64,000 nt of DNA, taken from contig JAJTWR010000145.1 in assembly GCA_021613335.1 (NCBI GenBank), positions 62,001 to 126,000 of the forward strand, written 5' to 3'. The position numbers were made by a program, and so were the translations under genes. The stretch is from Whitmania pigra. Its lineage: Eukaryota; Annelida; Clitellata; Hirudinida; Haemopidae. Below, piece by piece: positions 44,361-56,935 of the stretch. A model generated the notes under the pieces. The model saw only the letters and a list, made by a program, of their open reading frames with translations. It made no database searches and was not told where the DNA came from. The first letter of the stretch is position 1, and every line of letters begins with the position of its first letter.

Positions 44361-45010
44361 GGACGGCTTCCAGGAGTCAGGTATCCTGCCGAGGTCTCGG
44401 CATCTGTTGAAAAGGGCAGTTAGAACATGACTATTGCAGTCATATTTCTGCCAGTGCTTGTAGCAGATCCTATCCAGTCCTGGGCTGGAGTCATTGGTCC
44501 GCTTCAATCTTTGCCAGACCTCGTTGGCAGTGAAGTAATCTTCGAAGATGTCGAACAGGCCGTACTCCTGGTTGTCATCTATGATTTCTTTGGGTGTTAG
44601 TCCCTTCTGTTGGTGGTGCGAAGTGTTTTATGATGATGTCGTGGTTAACGGGACAGGGTGGGCTTCGTTCTTCCATGATTAGTCGGTAGGCCGATTTTCA
44701 TGTCACAGAAGAGTTGTTGTATTCTGGCAGTATTCCGGTTGTCTTGGGGACAGTGCTGGTTGCTGTGCGCTTGAGCTTGTCCTTGTGGCGATTCTGGTTG
44801 CGTTGTCGGTTTCGGGACATTCAACGTTTGTCGGCCCTGGCTGCATATTCTTATGTCTCCTTATCTTTACCACATCAGCGGCACCTTTTGTCGTTTTGTT
44901 TGCAGCGTATATTGAGTCTGGTGCTGTGGATGAAGCGCCAGTCTTCAAACTGGGTGTAATCTCCCTTCTGGTGGGAGATTCGACTGTCTGCGCCGCAGTA
45001 TGAGACCTGC
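44353..45010 (-). pseudogene. RLE retrotransposon fragments, modules in reversed order
   Basis: On the minus strand the knuckle region comes first (about 45010-44800: QGQVSYCGADS, GDYTQFEDWRFIHS, KRCRCGKDKET-like). Then, at about 44640-44353, comes the RT start: VWQRLKRTNDSSPGLDRI, CYKHWQKYDCNSH, LFNRCRDLGRIPDSWKPS. Both match the intact ORF at the window start (about 2570-2740 and 930-1080). The C-terminal module therefore precedes the N-terminal RT module. Confidence 0.75.
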
Positions 45011-45029
45011 CCTTGGCCGTTTCACCTGG

Positions 45030-46193
45030 AGTTGGTCGAGGTAGTGATTGATCTTCTCAGCCAGATTTCTTCCAATGTCTTCAGTTTCTTGTTCTACTGA
45101 CCGTAGTGGAAGGCTGCTTGTTCTTAGGTGCCGTGGCGGACTTGTTTCTTGTCACTTAGGCAGTCAAATCCAGGTTTCGGGTAGATATACGAGCGTTACC
45201 CCCGCATCGTTTTTTCGTTCTTCTTGGAGAGAGGGCATCCTTGTCTCACTGGAGTCTGGTCCGATGTAGATCCTTGCAAGAGAAATTCTGTCGAGCAGCG
45301 GAACAAGTATTCTCTAATCATCCTTTGAACTGTGGTGAAGGCCTTTCTCCCGGAGTCATCACTTGTGCGGGACAGACCAGAACACATTTCTTAGATCAAG
45401 CAACCAAGTTCTTGGCGTGTTGGATTCTGGATTGGATTACAAAATTGTGTTCTTCTGTTGGGAGAAAGCCCTTCTGCTCCGCAGCAAGCACGTCCCCTTG
45501 CTGGATGACTGAAAGAAGTCTGTCGGATATGTACGATGCAAAGTGTTTGCATGATGTCATCAGGGACTGGGTCTCCAGTTGCTGAGTTTGTCTATGTCCT
45601 CTTTCTTGTGGAAGAGAACTGTCCTTGACGTCTTCTAATCTTCTGGTATCCTTTTCAACAAGTCTGCACGAGAGGATGTGGGAGAATGGGTTAAACTTCT
45701 TCCAGTGGAGGTGTCGCATTTTGTCCAATCCAGAGGCCGTGTTGCTGCATCTTTTTAACTTCAGCCAGACCTCTTCCGGGGTTAATGTTTCTGCCAGAGG
45801 GTTTGGCCACGTCTTCAGGAAACACCTCTGGCTCTTCCTCCGCTGCCGCCTCCATGTCTGGAATAAAATGATTTATTAGCCTCGCTTGATCAATTTGACA
45901 GAATGGACTAAGAACCTGGTTGATCTCCCTGAATGCTCCTTTGTTCATCCTGTAGAGCTTCTGGATCCTTGCTGCTTCCTGAACTGTCATCCTTTGAAGG
46001 TGCTCTTCGCTTGGATATTCTCATGAACTGCAAGTGTGAGGTCTGCATCGAGGGATTCTTGGGAGGTGACAGAAGGAGAGCATCCAAGCTTGTTCAGCTT
46101 CAGTTGGGCCTTATGGATGAAACGCCAGTTTGAAAAAGATATTCCCATTTTTGTGAAAAGTAATGGCTTAACTTGACTACATTTTGATTGCAA
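45030..46193 (-). pseudogene. Utopia-like linker plus RT, decayed
   Basis: From 46193 down: TSQESLDADLTLAVHENIQA, VQEAARIQKLYRMNKGAFRE, FCQIDQARLINHFIPDMEAA, EEEPEVFPEDVAKP, GLAEVKKMQQ, then DKMRHLHWKKFNPFSHILSC (45728), APEQ-like AAEQKGFLPTEEHNFVIQS (about 45470), a QKTFECSGL-type broken KNAFG motif, FRCSTEFLLQGSTSDQTP (about 45280), and HPQPGFDC-like N-terminal text at about 45160. Frameshifts and a rearranged end. Confidence 0.75.
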
Positions 46194-46199
46194 TTTATT

Positions 46200-47765
46200 A
46201 CCTTATTGGACCTTACTTCCTTTCTAAGTACTGGGGTTTCATTAATGCATTTCCATGCTAATCCCGGTATCTTCCCTCGTTGATACTAGTACCCGTGCCC
46301 AGAAAGGAATTATCATTTTATGGTAATCCTAGGTCATCTTCCATAGAGCTTTCTAAAAACTGTGCCATTTCTTCCATTGTTGTTGGGCAACGGGCTTTTT
46401 GATATTGAGTGCCTCTGAACACAATGGGCATTTGTTATCTGAATGATTTAAGGGAAAAGTGTTATAAGAAAAATCTGTTATAGTCTGTTACTTCCTTTTC
46501 GACCAAAACTGAAATTCTTAATTTTTAAAGACTTTGATGAAGAAGCTAAACTGGAATCTTGTGTGTTGCTTTTGTTTACTGAGACTATTGGATTTAAATT
46601 TAATGAAATCAATGTCATAATTTGACTATCATTAATACTGAAGGAAGAAGGAAAGTTTACCAAAAAGTAATAATCTAGAATTTTACAAAAAATTTTAAAA
46701 TAAAATAGTCTCATTGAACATTGTATTTAGAATTAAAGGTGTAGTTAGTAGACTCTTATGGACAACGTGAAGAACTAGCATTTAAAGTCAAGATTGGTAT
46801 TTGTCTATCTTGATCAGGAGTTGAGAATTTAGAGGGAGAGTAATTCTCATCAATAGGAATTGTGTTATCAGAATCATTAAGTGAGTTAGTATCATTATTA
46901 AAAGGTGTTTGCGAGGAGTAGAGGAAGAAATTATGGACATTGATGAAATAGTACACGTGTGTGATACAGTAGGAGGCAATGAATTATTTGAGACAGGAAG
47001 TAAAGAGGATAATGGAGGGATTGTCAAAATTGATGGTGTCAAATCTGTTTCTTCTAGTAGATTAAGTAATCTGTATGTGTCTGTACCCCAGCATAATATG
47101 CAATAGGTCTAGAACAAAAGTCTTGAAATGTTGCTGACATTTTTGAAGTTGTACTTTCATATGTTAATGTATTAATGGTGGGATGAACAATTTCCTGGTC
47201 TAATATACAAAATTCAGAGACAAGCTGACCATTCTTGAGTAAACATAATACTTTACAAATTAATATATGTATAATCCCCAATTTGGCACAATTATTTTCA
47301 TTTCATAATCAGTTTAACTTGAGATATTATCAAAAAACAAGAGAGACAAAAGGACGAGTCAAATTAAGCTAAATCTCAACTAACACTAGTCTGTTTTAAT
47401 GTTTTTAATTAATTATTACTTTATTAATAATTAAATTAATCAATGCAGATAATTAACAATAAATTCATTAAACTCATTTATTAATTTAAAGTCTCTCGAG
47501 ACGATACTCACTATCCGACTTGTCCTATCACCAGTGAGCATCAGCGAGCCTCCGTATATGATCGACAACAACACATACACCACCGATAATGCACAACGAC
47601 CACAGCCAAAGACGAGAAGCGACGCCCGACTGAGCTCTCTTCTCTTAGGACAACTTTCGCCAGGCAGACATATTATCATGTATAGTCAAGAAGTCACTTT
47701 TCCAGCTGTCATCAGGTCATATGAAATAGAAAATAAATTTGTTAGTATAAGAAATCATTAAAAAA
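46200..47765. other. no gene recognised
   Basis: AT-rich. A minus-strand frame at 46956-46756 is rich in Ser, Asn and Asp (NNDTNSLNDSDNTIPIDENY) but matches nothing I recognise. No terminal repeats seen. Confidence 0.4.
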
Positions 47766-48510
47766 TAAGTTTACTCGAGTAAAAAGTTACAGCATCTAAA
47801 AGTTACTTTTAAGTAAAAATTACAAGTAACTTCGATGCTGCCATTATTGTGATCATACATAATTCTGTATTATTTAAAAGTAATTGTTTCTACGTGTCAT
47901 TAAAACAATTGTTGGTATTAACTGCTAGTACTAACTGTCATTAAGTAATAACTAATGCATTCTTTTGGTGTTTTTATTAGTTATTACAATCACAAATGTT
48001 AGTTATTAACATGACTAAGTCCTCAAATAGTTTGTCACTCGTTCTGGTTCACTAGCTGGCATAAGAGAGTTCAACTGGATAAATAATTTCTTCAGGGTCT
48101 CACTTCCAGTAATAATGTTCATGTCATCTGATCGGTCTCAAAGATACTGCATCAGACCTTGTGCAATTGAAGAAACTGTCTTCACCACTGTCAGCATCAG
48201 AAGAATGAGATGCTTTTCTCCGATTTAACAAAAACGACCGGTGACAACCACAATAACAAAAGAACGACAGATAGGAAAGAGAAAGGCTCCCGACCGAACC
48301 AAAGAGTAATAATCTAGAATTTTACAAAAAAATTTAAAATAAAATTGAACTAATTTAAAATTTTACTTATGTTACTTTGTGCCAAAAAGGTAACAAATTA
48401 AAAGTATAACCAAAAATAGCAATTTGTTACAAGTAAAAGTACGAAACATTTTTTGTAATTGTTACAAGTAAAAGGTAATTACTATTAAATAACTAATTAA
48501 TGCAACAGTA
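47766..48510 (-). mobile_element. hAT relic (inverted relative of the 37.4-39.5 kb copy)
   Basis: Minus-strand text from about 48510 matches the 37430-37640 terminal region (ACTTGTAACAAATT, CAAAAAGGTAAC-like). Text near 48190-48010 matches the dimerisation tail (GAAGTGAGACCCTGAAGAAA, then a SDKLFE-like end). 47990-47880 matches the 3' tail at 39360-39480. Lacks the BED finger. Confidence 0.65.
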
Positions 48511-48554
48511 ATCGGAATTGTCAATGCTATACGAAGGGCTATAGCGACGTTTCG

Positions 48555-48680
48555 GAACAGCAGTATTTTGTAGTTTCTACTGTTGTAGATTCAGTTGTTG
48601 TTGGAGCTGGTGTTGTAGATTCAGTTGTTGTTGGAGCTGGTGTTGTAGATTCAGTTGTAGTTTCTACTGTTTTAGATTCA
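48555..48680. repeat. 27-30 bp minisatellite, three to four units
   Basis: TTGTAGATTCAGTTGTTGTT followed by GGAGCTGGTG repeats at about 48582, 48612 and 48642. The array directly adjoins the hAT fragment reading frame. Confidence 0.85.
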
Positions 48681-49087
48681 AACCATGATCATAAATAAAA
48701 CGTAAAGCATCAAGAAAAGACGAAAGAGTATCTGGAACAATGTTTGAAAATATTTGCAATTCACTACATAAATCCTTCGGAGCAATATCTGAACCAGATG
48801 CAATATTGAGCGCAATATTCAAATCCATGCAACATTTCATCAAATCATTTTGGTCGAATTCTGCAATTTTTTTGATGTTAAGCAGAAATCCGAAAATACC
48901 AAAATGACGTTCCATTTGCTCAAAAAGTGCAGTCAATGACATAACTGCTTGATGTAACAAAACATTACACTAGATAGTTTGCTCTTTAAATATATAAATT
49001 TTTTTTCTTATGATTCCTGTGCGAGGCCCCCACCAATCGGAGGCCCTAGGCGGTTGCCTAGTTGGCCTATGCCTAAGGTCGGCCCTG
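48664..49087 (-). pseudogene. hAT transposase fragment with 5' terminus
   Basis: The frame 48960-48664 encodes LTALFEQMERHFGIFGFLLN and CCMDLNIALNIASGSDIAPK, the middle section of ZMYM1-like hAT transposases between catalytic parts. At 49087 the minus strand begins CAGGGCCGACCTTAGGCATA, a hAT-type terminus. The N-terminal coding part is deleted. Confidence 0.65.
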
Positions 49088-49098
49088 CTCTCGATATA

Positions 49099-50680
49099 CA
49101 GTGCTAGAAAAAATGTTACGACAGTCCCCATTTTTTGTAATAACTTAAGTTTAAATTATCGAACGAAAACTCAAATTTAGAAGAACTGTGTAATATATTT
49201 AAAGAACATAACTCGTATATTTTTTTTCACTTTGATCAAGAAGTAAGCGCAAATTCCTCAAAAATCCATTTTTTTGCATAGAAATATTGTTACGACAGGT
49301 TACAAATAAACTCATGAATTTCAGTATTTTGGCAAAAAATTTTATTTAAAACTAAATGAAATAATGTTTCAATAAGATGTCATTCCTCCTTTTTTAGAAA
49401 TAACATCTATGCACTTATTTTTCATGGAGAAAATCAGTGTTTTGATGATGTTTTCATCCAAATTTCTCCAGGCGCTCCAAATCGCTTCTTTAAATTCATT
49501 TTCTGTGTTATATTGTTGTCCATTGCCATAAACTGATCTTGAAAGAAGGCCCCAGACATTTTCTATCGGATTCAAGCAGGGTGAACACGCCGGCCAGTCC
49601 ATCATTTGAATGTTGGACTCCTGGAAATATGCTCTGGTTGCCTTGGAAACATGACTAGGAGCATTATCTTGCTGAAATTCATGTTGTTTTGCTTCAGCAA
49701 AAGGAAGGAGATGATTCTTGAGCATTTAGATGTACTTCTGAGAGTCCTGCCTCCCTTTCAAAATCATCAGTTCAGTCCTCCCAAATGCTGAAATTCCTCC
49801 CCAGACCATCACAGAGCCTCCTCCGTGTTTTCTGCTATAACAAACCTCTCTTTCTTTTCTGAGATCATGCCAGTAGTATTTATAGCCGTCTGGCCCATCA
49901 AGGTTAAATTTTTTTTTCTTCTGTGAAAATTACGCGTTCCCATCTTTCGTTGTAGCTGACCCTCTCTTTGGCCCAGAAGAGGCGTTTTTTCTTGTGATGG
50001 ACTTTCAACGCTGGAGCTCGCTTTCGCATTTCGTATCTCTGCTGTCCACTTGAATTAAGATAATTGCAGACTGTCCTAACATGGACATCCAAATCCATCT
50101 TATCTTTTAGCTGTTTACACGAATATTCTCCTTGTGAAGCCTCCCTGATGAGGCGTCTCTGAATCTGATTCGAGAGTTTTTTCGGTCTTCCGCCCTTGTA
50201 CTTCTTCCCATATGAGTCTGGATCATCCAAAAACATTTGATGACAGTTCTTGACCTATTCAACTCATTTGCAATCTTTTTTATTGAATAGTTTGCCTTTC
50301 CCAAGGCTTTAACTTGTCCTCTTTCTCCTTCTGTCAAACCTGCTTTCTTTCCCGTGATGAAATGAATGTAAACGGAAGTTTTGAATTTCACACTCCTTTA
50401 CATAGCCTTCTTAATGACAATTTAATGTTTGATCCTTCTAACGAGACTTTGAAATTGATGAAACGAGTCCAAACCGGAAACTGTCGTAATAATAATTCCA
50501 GGCCAAAAATGGTTCATTTGCATAATTTACGGGAACCATTAACCCTTATGAAAGGAAATTTTGCACGATGCTTACAAATGGTGTTTTACTGTAATTGCTG
50601 AAAATTTCATCAAGATATGTTAATTTGTAAGGAAATTATCCATAAAAAGTGGGCATGTCGTAACAATATTTCTAGCACTG
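49099..50680 (-). mobile_element. Tc1/mariner transposon, 1582 bp
   Basis: Ends are CAGTGCTAGAAAAAATGTTA at the left and the inverse of CAGTGCTAGAAATATTGTTA at the right, about 25 bp with two mismatches. TA flanks both sides (49097-49098, 50681-50682). A minus-strand transposase fills the interior. Confidence 0.95.
49369..50391 (-). pseudogene. Tc1/mariner transposase (two frameshifts and one stop)
   Basis: Starts at 50391 (MKFKTSVYIHFITGKK). Two helix-turn-helix parts (GQVKALGKANYSIKKIANEL; KKLSNQIQRRLIREASQGEY) are followed by the catalytic domain: first Asp in FNLDGPDGYKYYW, WGGISAFG, second Asp in QQDNAPSH, and the last acidic residue in NPIENVWG. A frameshift lies near 50220 (RSRTVIK), a second in the A9 run near 49910 (EEKK), and a TAA sits at about 49727 (QKYI). 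Three lesions only, so the copy is not old. Confidence 0.9.
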
Positions 50681-50860
50681 TACTATAATACGATATACTT
50701 TAGGCACGATATATAATAAACTTTTTGAAGATTTGTTGTGACAGCAGGAATTTCAGTTGCGACTAAGTTAAAAAACACTCTACGTACTAACATGACAGAT
50801 GAAAGACTAGACTTTTTTGTTGATCTTAGCATTGTTAGATGAAATCAAATTATTTTTGTA

Positions 50861-50975
50861 TGATAACAACACCAATTGTAATAGTATATGATAACAACAA
50901 TTGTAATATTGTACGATAACAGCAATTGTAATAGTGTATGATAACTACAACAATTGTAATATTGTATGACAATTA
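50861..50975. repeat. about 28-bp tandem repeat
   Basis: GATAACAACAATTGTAATA-type units repeat four times with small changes. Function unknown. Confidence 0.75.
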
Positions 50976-51078
50976 ACAATTGGTGAGAGTATTAATATTA
51001 ATGTTATAAACTTGATCAATGTTAATATTTATTATCAATTGGTGATTACTACCACTATATTAATATTAATTTTATAAA

Positions 51079-51174
51079 ATGGCGACGTCTAGCAGAGATG
51101 ACGATATAAAAATGAGCGTCTTTGCGTTTTATTTTGGTTATACCCCTCAAATCGACGATAAAATAGCAGAAAAG
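51079..51174 (+). CDS. candidate first exon of an unknown gene
   Basis: ATG at 51079 opens MATSSRDDDIKMSVFAFYFG, then YTPQIDDKIAEK, ending at a good donor (AAAAG|GTAGGG) after exactly 32 codons. GC content is higher than its surroundings. No following exon was identified and the family is unknown; chance remains possible. Confidence 0.3.
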
Positions 51175-51279
51175 GTAGGGTTATGTTACTTTTTAAATAT
51201 TTATATATTTTCAGCAACTTCTAAAACACCTATACATTTTTATTGTAATCCCGAATGCAGGCGAATAGCGAGATATTGA

Positions 51280-52819
51280 AATATTTATAACAAAGCCATT
51301 ATTTTATTATTCTAAATTCTATTCTAAAGCAAGGTTTGAAACAACTTTTAATCTTTTGATTCAATGTCATTATTAGTATTTGTAATGGTTATAAGGCTAT
51401 AAGGCTTGTTACTAAATTTGCTCTTTATTTGTTGCAGTCTTGAAATCAGTGAAACCTAATTCTGAGAAATGATGGGTAAAAACCTTTTTGGAAGTATTTG
51501 AAGTAAAATTCACCAGACAGAATAATTGTCATTATTATCAGTTCACCAGACAAAATATGATTTTATAACAAAATCACCAGGCAAAATATGATTTGCAATC
51601 AAAATTATGCAAATGCTATCAAATCGAGATCACATAAAATATATGTTGAGCATCTCTTCAAGTTGCAAATGTCATTATTAGTATTTGTTATACTATATAT
51701 TTATTATCAGCTTACACTAATTTCATAATGATCAGGCAAACATAAAATATTAAAACGAGGTGGATAAAAAAGAAGTTGCATCTATCAAATGATAATGAAT
51801 AGAAAAAGATATTTATATATTTAAAATGATTTTGTTATTTTCGTACTTGATTTAGTCTCAACATCATTAGGAAATTGAATTGAAAACCAAAATCATTTGA
51901 TTTCAAATACCATCAATCACTGTAAACAACAAGTTCTTTAACAAGAATAACTAAAATCTACTTGAAGCTCGATATACAAAGACAATATTCATTTATAAGC
52001 TGATGCACAATAGCAGCTCTCATGATTCTTCTTGTTAAGCCTACAGTTATGCAAAACAGAAGAGGATTTGAGTAAGCCAGTGTGGATCAGCCCTGTTCTC
52101 CAGAAAGGGTGACACGATAAATTAGGATTATTTTCATCAGCGAGTTTGATCTTTTGAGGTAAAATGAGTACTGGAAGTTAATCAGAAAAATTACAAAGTT
52201 AGAATATGTTCAGTTTATTTAAGACTTGATTTTTCTCAAAAATAGTCTTGATTTAACTCTCTAATGATCTCAGGAAGCATTTGCATAGTTGAGATACACC
52301 TAAACACTATTTAAACCATTATCTAAAGGTTAGATTCTAACCATATCATCATAAAGTTAATAAACCCAATAACCAGAAAAGGTTTAACAAATATTGGCCC
52401 TCATAATTTTTATAATACATTATTTCCTTTGAGAAATTTATTACATTAAAAAATATTTCGTTTCATTCCGTAAAACCTCAATGAGTGAGAAATCAAACTT
52501 GAGTCCAATGACGTAAAAAAATATGAAACAGTTGAAATAACATCAGCGACCATTTTGTGATCAGGTACATCATGCTTATCATTCAACTTTAGTTTACAAA
52601 GACCTTTATTGATCCTTTACTGATTAAGTATATTAATCAGATTTATTGAAACTTTTCAGAAATTGTTAAAATTTAATTGATATTGATTGGAAAAAAACAA
52701 TTGAATAAACACATTGATTTCATTTATATAGCGAATATCCATTAAAGTTGCATGATTTAAGTTTCTATATCATCTTATATTCGTATCAATTTTATTATCT
52801 CAGAGAATAGACTGGAAGA
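51280..52819. other. no gene recognised
   Basis: AT-rich. TCACCAG(A/G)CAAAATATGATTT-like text repeats near 51510-51600. The end may hold the promoter of the gene starting at 52820. Confidence 0.4.
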
Positions 52820-54830
52820 ATGAATATTGCTTCGAAAAAGATGCGAATGAAGAGTCTAGGATATATGTTGCCGATATTTAGCTTTATTGCTACTTTCTTA
52901 ATAGTAGCACGAGTTAATTTTTACGACGAATACGAATCGATAGGAATGACATATGAAATTTTATACACAAAAGAAGACTCTTCCTTCGTAGATAGATTGA
53001 CATTAGGCAACAACGATGATGAGGCTTACGAGATCCTCAATGACACATCCATCCTTCCACCATCAGCCAGAATCGTGCCTAAGAAAATATTCAAAGAAAA
53101 ACCACTGGTCATTTGGGCGACCGAATATCACATGACTCCAGCGAAAGACCTCAAAAACCTGTTATCACCCTTTGGCGTCACCTTTCTTGACTACAACCTT
53201 GACCCTTGGAGATGCGAGTGGCACGATTGTAAAGCCAAGGAAAACTTGAAGGCAGGATTTATAAAAACAATTGCCCATAAAATTAATGTTTAGGGGCGTC
53301 ATTGGGGCAGGGGTAAATGGCACCAACGGAAATGCTGAAGTATTTCAGTGGTATTATGTGATTTAGTACAAGTCTAAATCATCTTGATTATGCAACGGAC
53401 TTTAATCAAATAAATAAATTAATTAATTCGATTGAAATATGTTTTTGAACCATTGTGTTTTGCTAACTAATTACAAATATTTACGGTAATAAATAATATT
53501 CCATTCACCAACAAATCGTAAGTGACGTTGCCAAACATATTTGATCAAATTCGAAATTACTAGGATTTATTTGTAGGACTATGACAATCATCTTCTTTAA
53601 TTGATTTTAGGTTTTGACCAGTGACAATGTGCTCGAAGTTGACGCTACAACAGCAGAGGAATTTTACGAGGCATACAAAGATGACCCTGAAATGACGTCT
53701 GTAGACGTAGTACTCTGTGGCTACCCAGTTTCCATCTGTGAGATTTACATGCCACTCAACAAAACTGTCCTTGTTCTACCTACGACGAGGTGGAGATGTT
53801 TTTTTTTATTAAATCACAAGACACTAGGATCTTAAATCATGTTTAATCAAAATTCAAATATCAAGAGGAATTGAATCCTGTAAATCGTTACAAATTAAAT
53901 GTTGAAACGACTCACAGGTACGACGTAGGAAGATATACTGTGGAGAGATGGAACAAATTGAACAAAAACCTGAGAATTTTGGCTCAAAAGCCTTGGAACA
54001 TCTTCGGAAGTAACAACCTTTACGATGCCAGATATCTCAAATATTACACTGGAATCGAGACTCGACATCTGCCCAGTGTGTGCGACTACACTGGAGCCGA
54101 ATATACCAATGAAATCAACGAGTTTTTGGTTCTTAGACGGAGAGATAGAGGTTTTAACAAGATATTTTTCAGGAAATTTATTAAAGCCTGCAAAAAGGTT
54201 AGCTTCAGTTTTCAAGTTACAGCATGCCTACATATTGTTGAGGCAATGAAACATTGTTTGGTAATATTTTAAATTGTGCAGATGAAAATCCTAATCGTAT
54301 TAAAGATGTTGGAAGATATGCCTCATACCTATAAAAATCTTGCCAAATATAGAGGAATCATTCACGTGCCATATCAAATCTCAGTGATGAGCATCTTTGA
54401 ACAATACCGCATGAACATTCCCATGTTCTTTCCATCTCCGGAACTTCTTGCCAGGTGGCAGGTAGACCACTACGTAATGCCAGAAAGATCCTTTAATGGA
54501 GCACTTTTAAACCAGCGAACGAAAGCCTCCATCATACCACCTCACCCTTCTCAAGCAAATGTTCCTGACCCCAAGAATGAATACGACTACAAAAGTATTT
54601 TGTACTGGATGAGATTTGCTGACTTCTATCAGATCATGCCGCATTGTTTTATATACGAAAGCATAGATCATTTGGTATACCTCTTATCAAAGTTAGACAG
54701 CGCAGCACTTCAGCAGGCCAGCAATAAAATGCGTGCCTACAACATCGAATTCAAAAAAAAGATCATTAAAACATGGAAACACATTTTGCTGAATTACAAT
54801 ATGTCATTAACATTACGGAAAGCTCAGTAA
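52820..54830 (+). CDS. host-like spliced gene, putative type II membrane glycosyltransferase-like protein
   Basis: The only ordinary multi-exon gene seen. Exon 1 (52820 to about 53287) starts with a short basic cytosolic end and one hydrophobic segment (LGYMLPIFSFIATFLIVARV, residues about 13-32), a signal-anchor, then a lumenal stem and VIWATEYHMTPAKDLKNLL. Exon 2 (from 53611) reads VLTSDNVLEVDATTAEEFYE to LPTTR (about 53789). Exon 3 (about 53868-54197) holds ELNPVNRYKLN, RWNKLNKNLR and HLPSVCDYTGAEY; exon 4 (54282-54830) joins at phase 0 with IIHVPYQISVMSIFEQYRMN, IPMFFPSPELLARWQ and RFADFYQIMPHCF. The HVPYQ...FEQYRMN...P pattern suggests a glycosyltransferase-type donor site, but I do not recognise the exact family. 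The exon 2-3 join is not in phase with any good donor I found, so a lesion or mis-set boundary is possible. Confidence 0.7.
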
Positions 54831-55789
54831 ATATATTTCAGTTTAAAATGTATCTTGATCAATTTGCTGAATACACGTTCTATATTATATCGAAGAAACT
54901 GAATTAGTGGGTGCATTGATGGACTGACAGATTAATGGTTGCATGGGCGGACGAATTGAAGGTGGTACCACTAACGTCATCATTTACTCATCTAGTCGAG
55001 GCCATTCTAATATTTCAGATGAGTTGCTGGGGCATACGTCCGCGCCATTCCTTCGCTGTTTCCAGGCTTCTAAAAAAATTGATTGCTCGCTGCAGAGCCG
55101 GACGATTTGGTTGGTGCTCCCACAATTGGGTTTGAGTCCGTGCTGCCATAGTAGCAAGCAGAAGTAGCTCAATAGTTTTATTACTGAAACAATGTGGTTC
55201 TGCGTGCATTCTGATAGCATATGAAATACTTCAATAAAGTTTTTTAAATGTTCTGCCTTCTGTCGGTTTTCAAAATTATTAAAAAATTAAATTTCCCGGG
55301 GGTACGAAAATGCAAAAAATGTTACCATTGCTGAAGCTGCTTTGTTTAATATCATATTATATTGTTCATGAATGCTACAACCTAAGAATGCAGGTCAAAT
55401 ATTTTAGAAGATGCTAGGTATATATAAACATAACTCCAACTTTTCTGCTCATCGGGTCGAGGGGCATAACAAAAAGAACAGGCAAAAATGCTCATTTAGA
55501 AGTCGAAAACCTGTTTGAAAGATTGGCTAAAAATACCGCAGTCGCCACAAATACAATTAAGTTTATCGAAAGCTATAAATCGAAGAGTTTAAGTTCGTTG
55601 CCATAAGAATAAGGATAGTTCACGCAACAATATCTGGATTATATATATTTCAAAATATATTCAAATAAGAAAGCAACTTCGAGACAGATTCGCAATGACA
55701 AGCGATGATGCAGGCACGCATACGCAGACGAATCTACTAAAGTGTTGTTTAAGTGAAGGAATCGTTTAAATTATATAACTTTTGAGGAT
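54831..55789. other. possible 3' UTR and non-coding DNA
   Basis: AATAAA at about 55232 could end the preceding transcript. 54984-55220 has a 78-codon minus-strand ORF with no recognised family. Otherwise nothing seen. Confidence 0.35.
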
Positions 55790-56149
55790 TAAGCGTGGAA
55801 GGCCCATAAGCAGTCAAAGTTTTGGGGCCCCAGGCACCTAGTGTCTTCTAGAACGCCAGTTGCTTTCAATCGTTTAAATTATATAACTTTTGAGGTATAC
55901 TGTAAACAAATAGAATTTCTGATGCTTATTAGAAATGTTTGTTAACAAAATCGACCCCTTAACTTTGTGGGCGGAGCATCAGTTGCACGGCTTTCTTTAA
56001 GGTGGCTCTTGTCATGTCATTAGGGCCTACAATTGTCAATAGTTTAATGTTAGACACAATGCTACAAAAAAATTCTTTTCTCACAGCCTCGTGGGGCCCC
56101 TAAAAGTCGCGGCCCATAGGCAATTGCTTACTCCGATAATCCGGCACTG
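55790..56149. mobile_element. hAT-like terminal relic
   Basis: The right end's inverse complement is CAGTGCCGGATTATCGGAGT, followed by CAATTGCCTATGGGCCGCG and GGGGCCCC text, a form common in non-autonomous hATs. GGGGCCCCAGGCACCTA near 55832 may be part of the other end, but clear inverted ends and target duplication were not found. Confidence 0.45.
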
Positions 56150-56564
56150 GGTGTCATTCTGCTCACTGCCATTATCCAATCTTTATCCAAAATGTTGAAA
56201 TTCCGGTCACACAGCGTAGGGTCATTATCTGTTATCCTTCCCTAATTTCGGCAGGGACCCAGACGGCATATTCCTGCATATTCCGAGCAGCGACTATTTT
56301 AGTCAATAAATGCTGAAAAGAAATTTTGGGGCAATTTTGTTATAATTACTGCAAATAAGCTTTTTTTGTAGTAAATTTTTAATTATTTATTATTATTTCA
56401 AAAAAATTTTAATGACTAATTTATATACAGGATCTTCCATTTTGAAGTCTATTTATCCAAAGTATCACATTTTTACGAAACATCGCAAACGAATTTTGTG
56501 CAATTTACGGAGCCGCGCATTAGGGCTAATTGCCGTTAGTGATTTCTACATGTTGCTTTGATTG
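56150..56564. other. no gene recognised
   Basis: AT-rich spacer before the repeat-rich RLE-element cluster. Confidence 0.4.
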
Positions 56565-56935
56565 AGATTACAAAGGCTACTTTTTTAAATCTCCACCATT
56601 AGACCATGCGATCGCGCCTTATTACAAATCCAGCACATTAAAATGATATTAACAGAATTTATTCGTAAATATCCGCTGTTGAAAATACTTGTATTTTTAG
56701 ACCACGCAATACATTTCTTTGCCTCCGTTCTATGACACACTGCCTTTTCAAACCATTCGTGTTTTTTTTTCGGGCATCATCAGGCCCAATTTCAAGTTTT
56801 GACCAGCAAGTTCATTCGAATTCTTTTTTTTTTTTTGGTAACATCCACTATTCATCTTTATCGGCTTTGATACACGATCTTACATACGTGAGAACGTCAT
56901 CGTTCTACTCTGGCCAAGAAACCCCCTGACGATAA
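56565..56935. repeat. 370-bp direct repeat, copy 1
   Basis: Text from ATTACAAAGGCTACTTTTTT to CTCTGGCCAAG recurs at 59084-59453, about 2518 bp downstream, with small differences. The two copies bracket the tandem RT array, so this may be a tandem duplication of flank plus element. Confidence 0.85.

Noticed and set aside
50861..50975. Tandem repeat as a replication origin or CRISPR
   Set aside because: Short, AT-rich minisatellite with four units; no supporting features.
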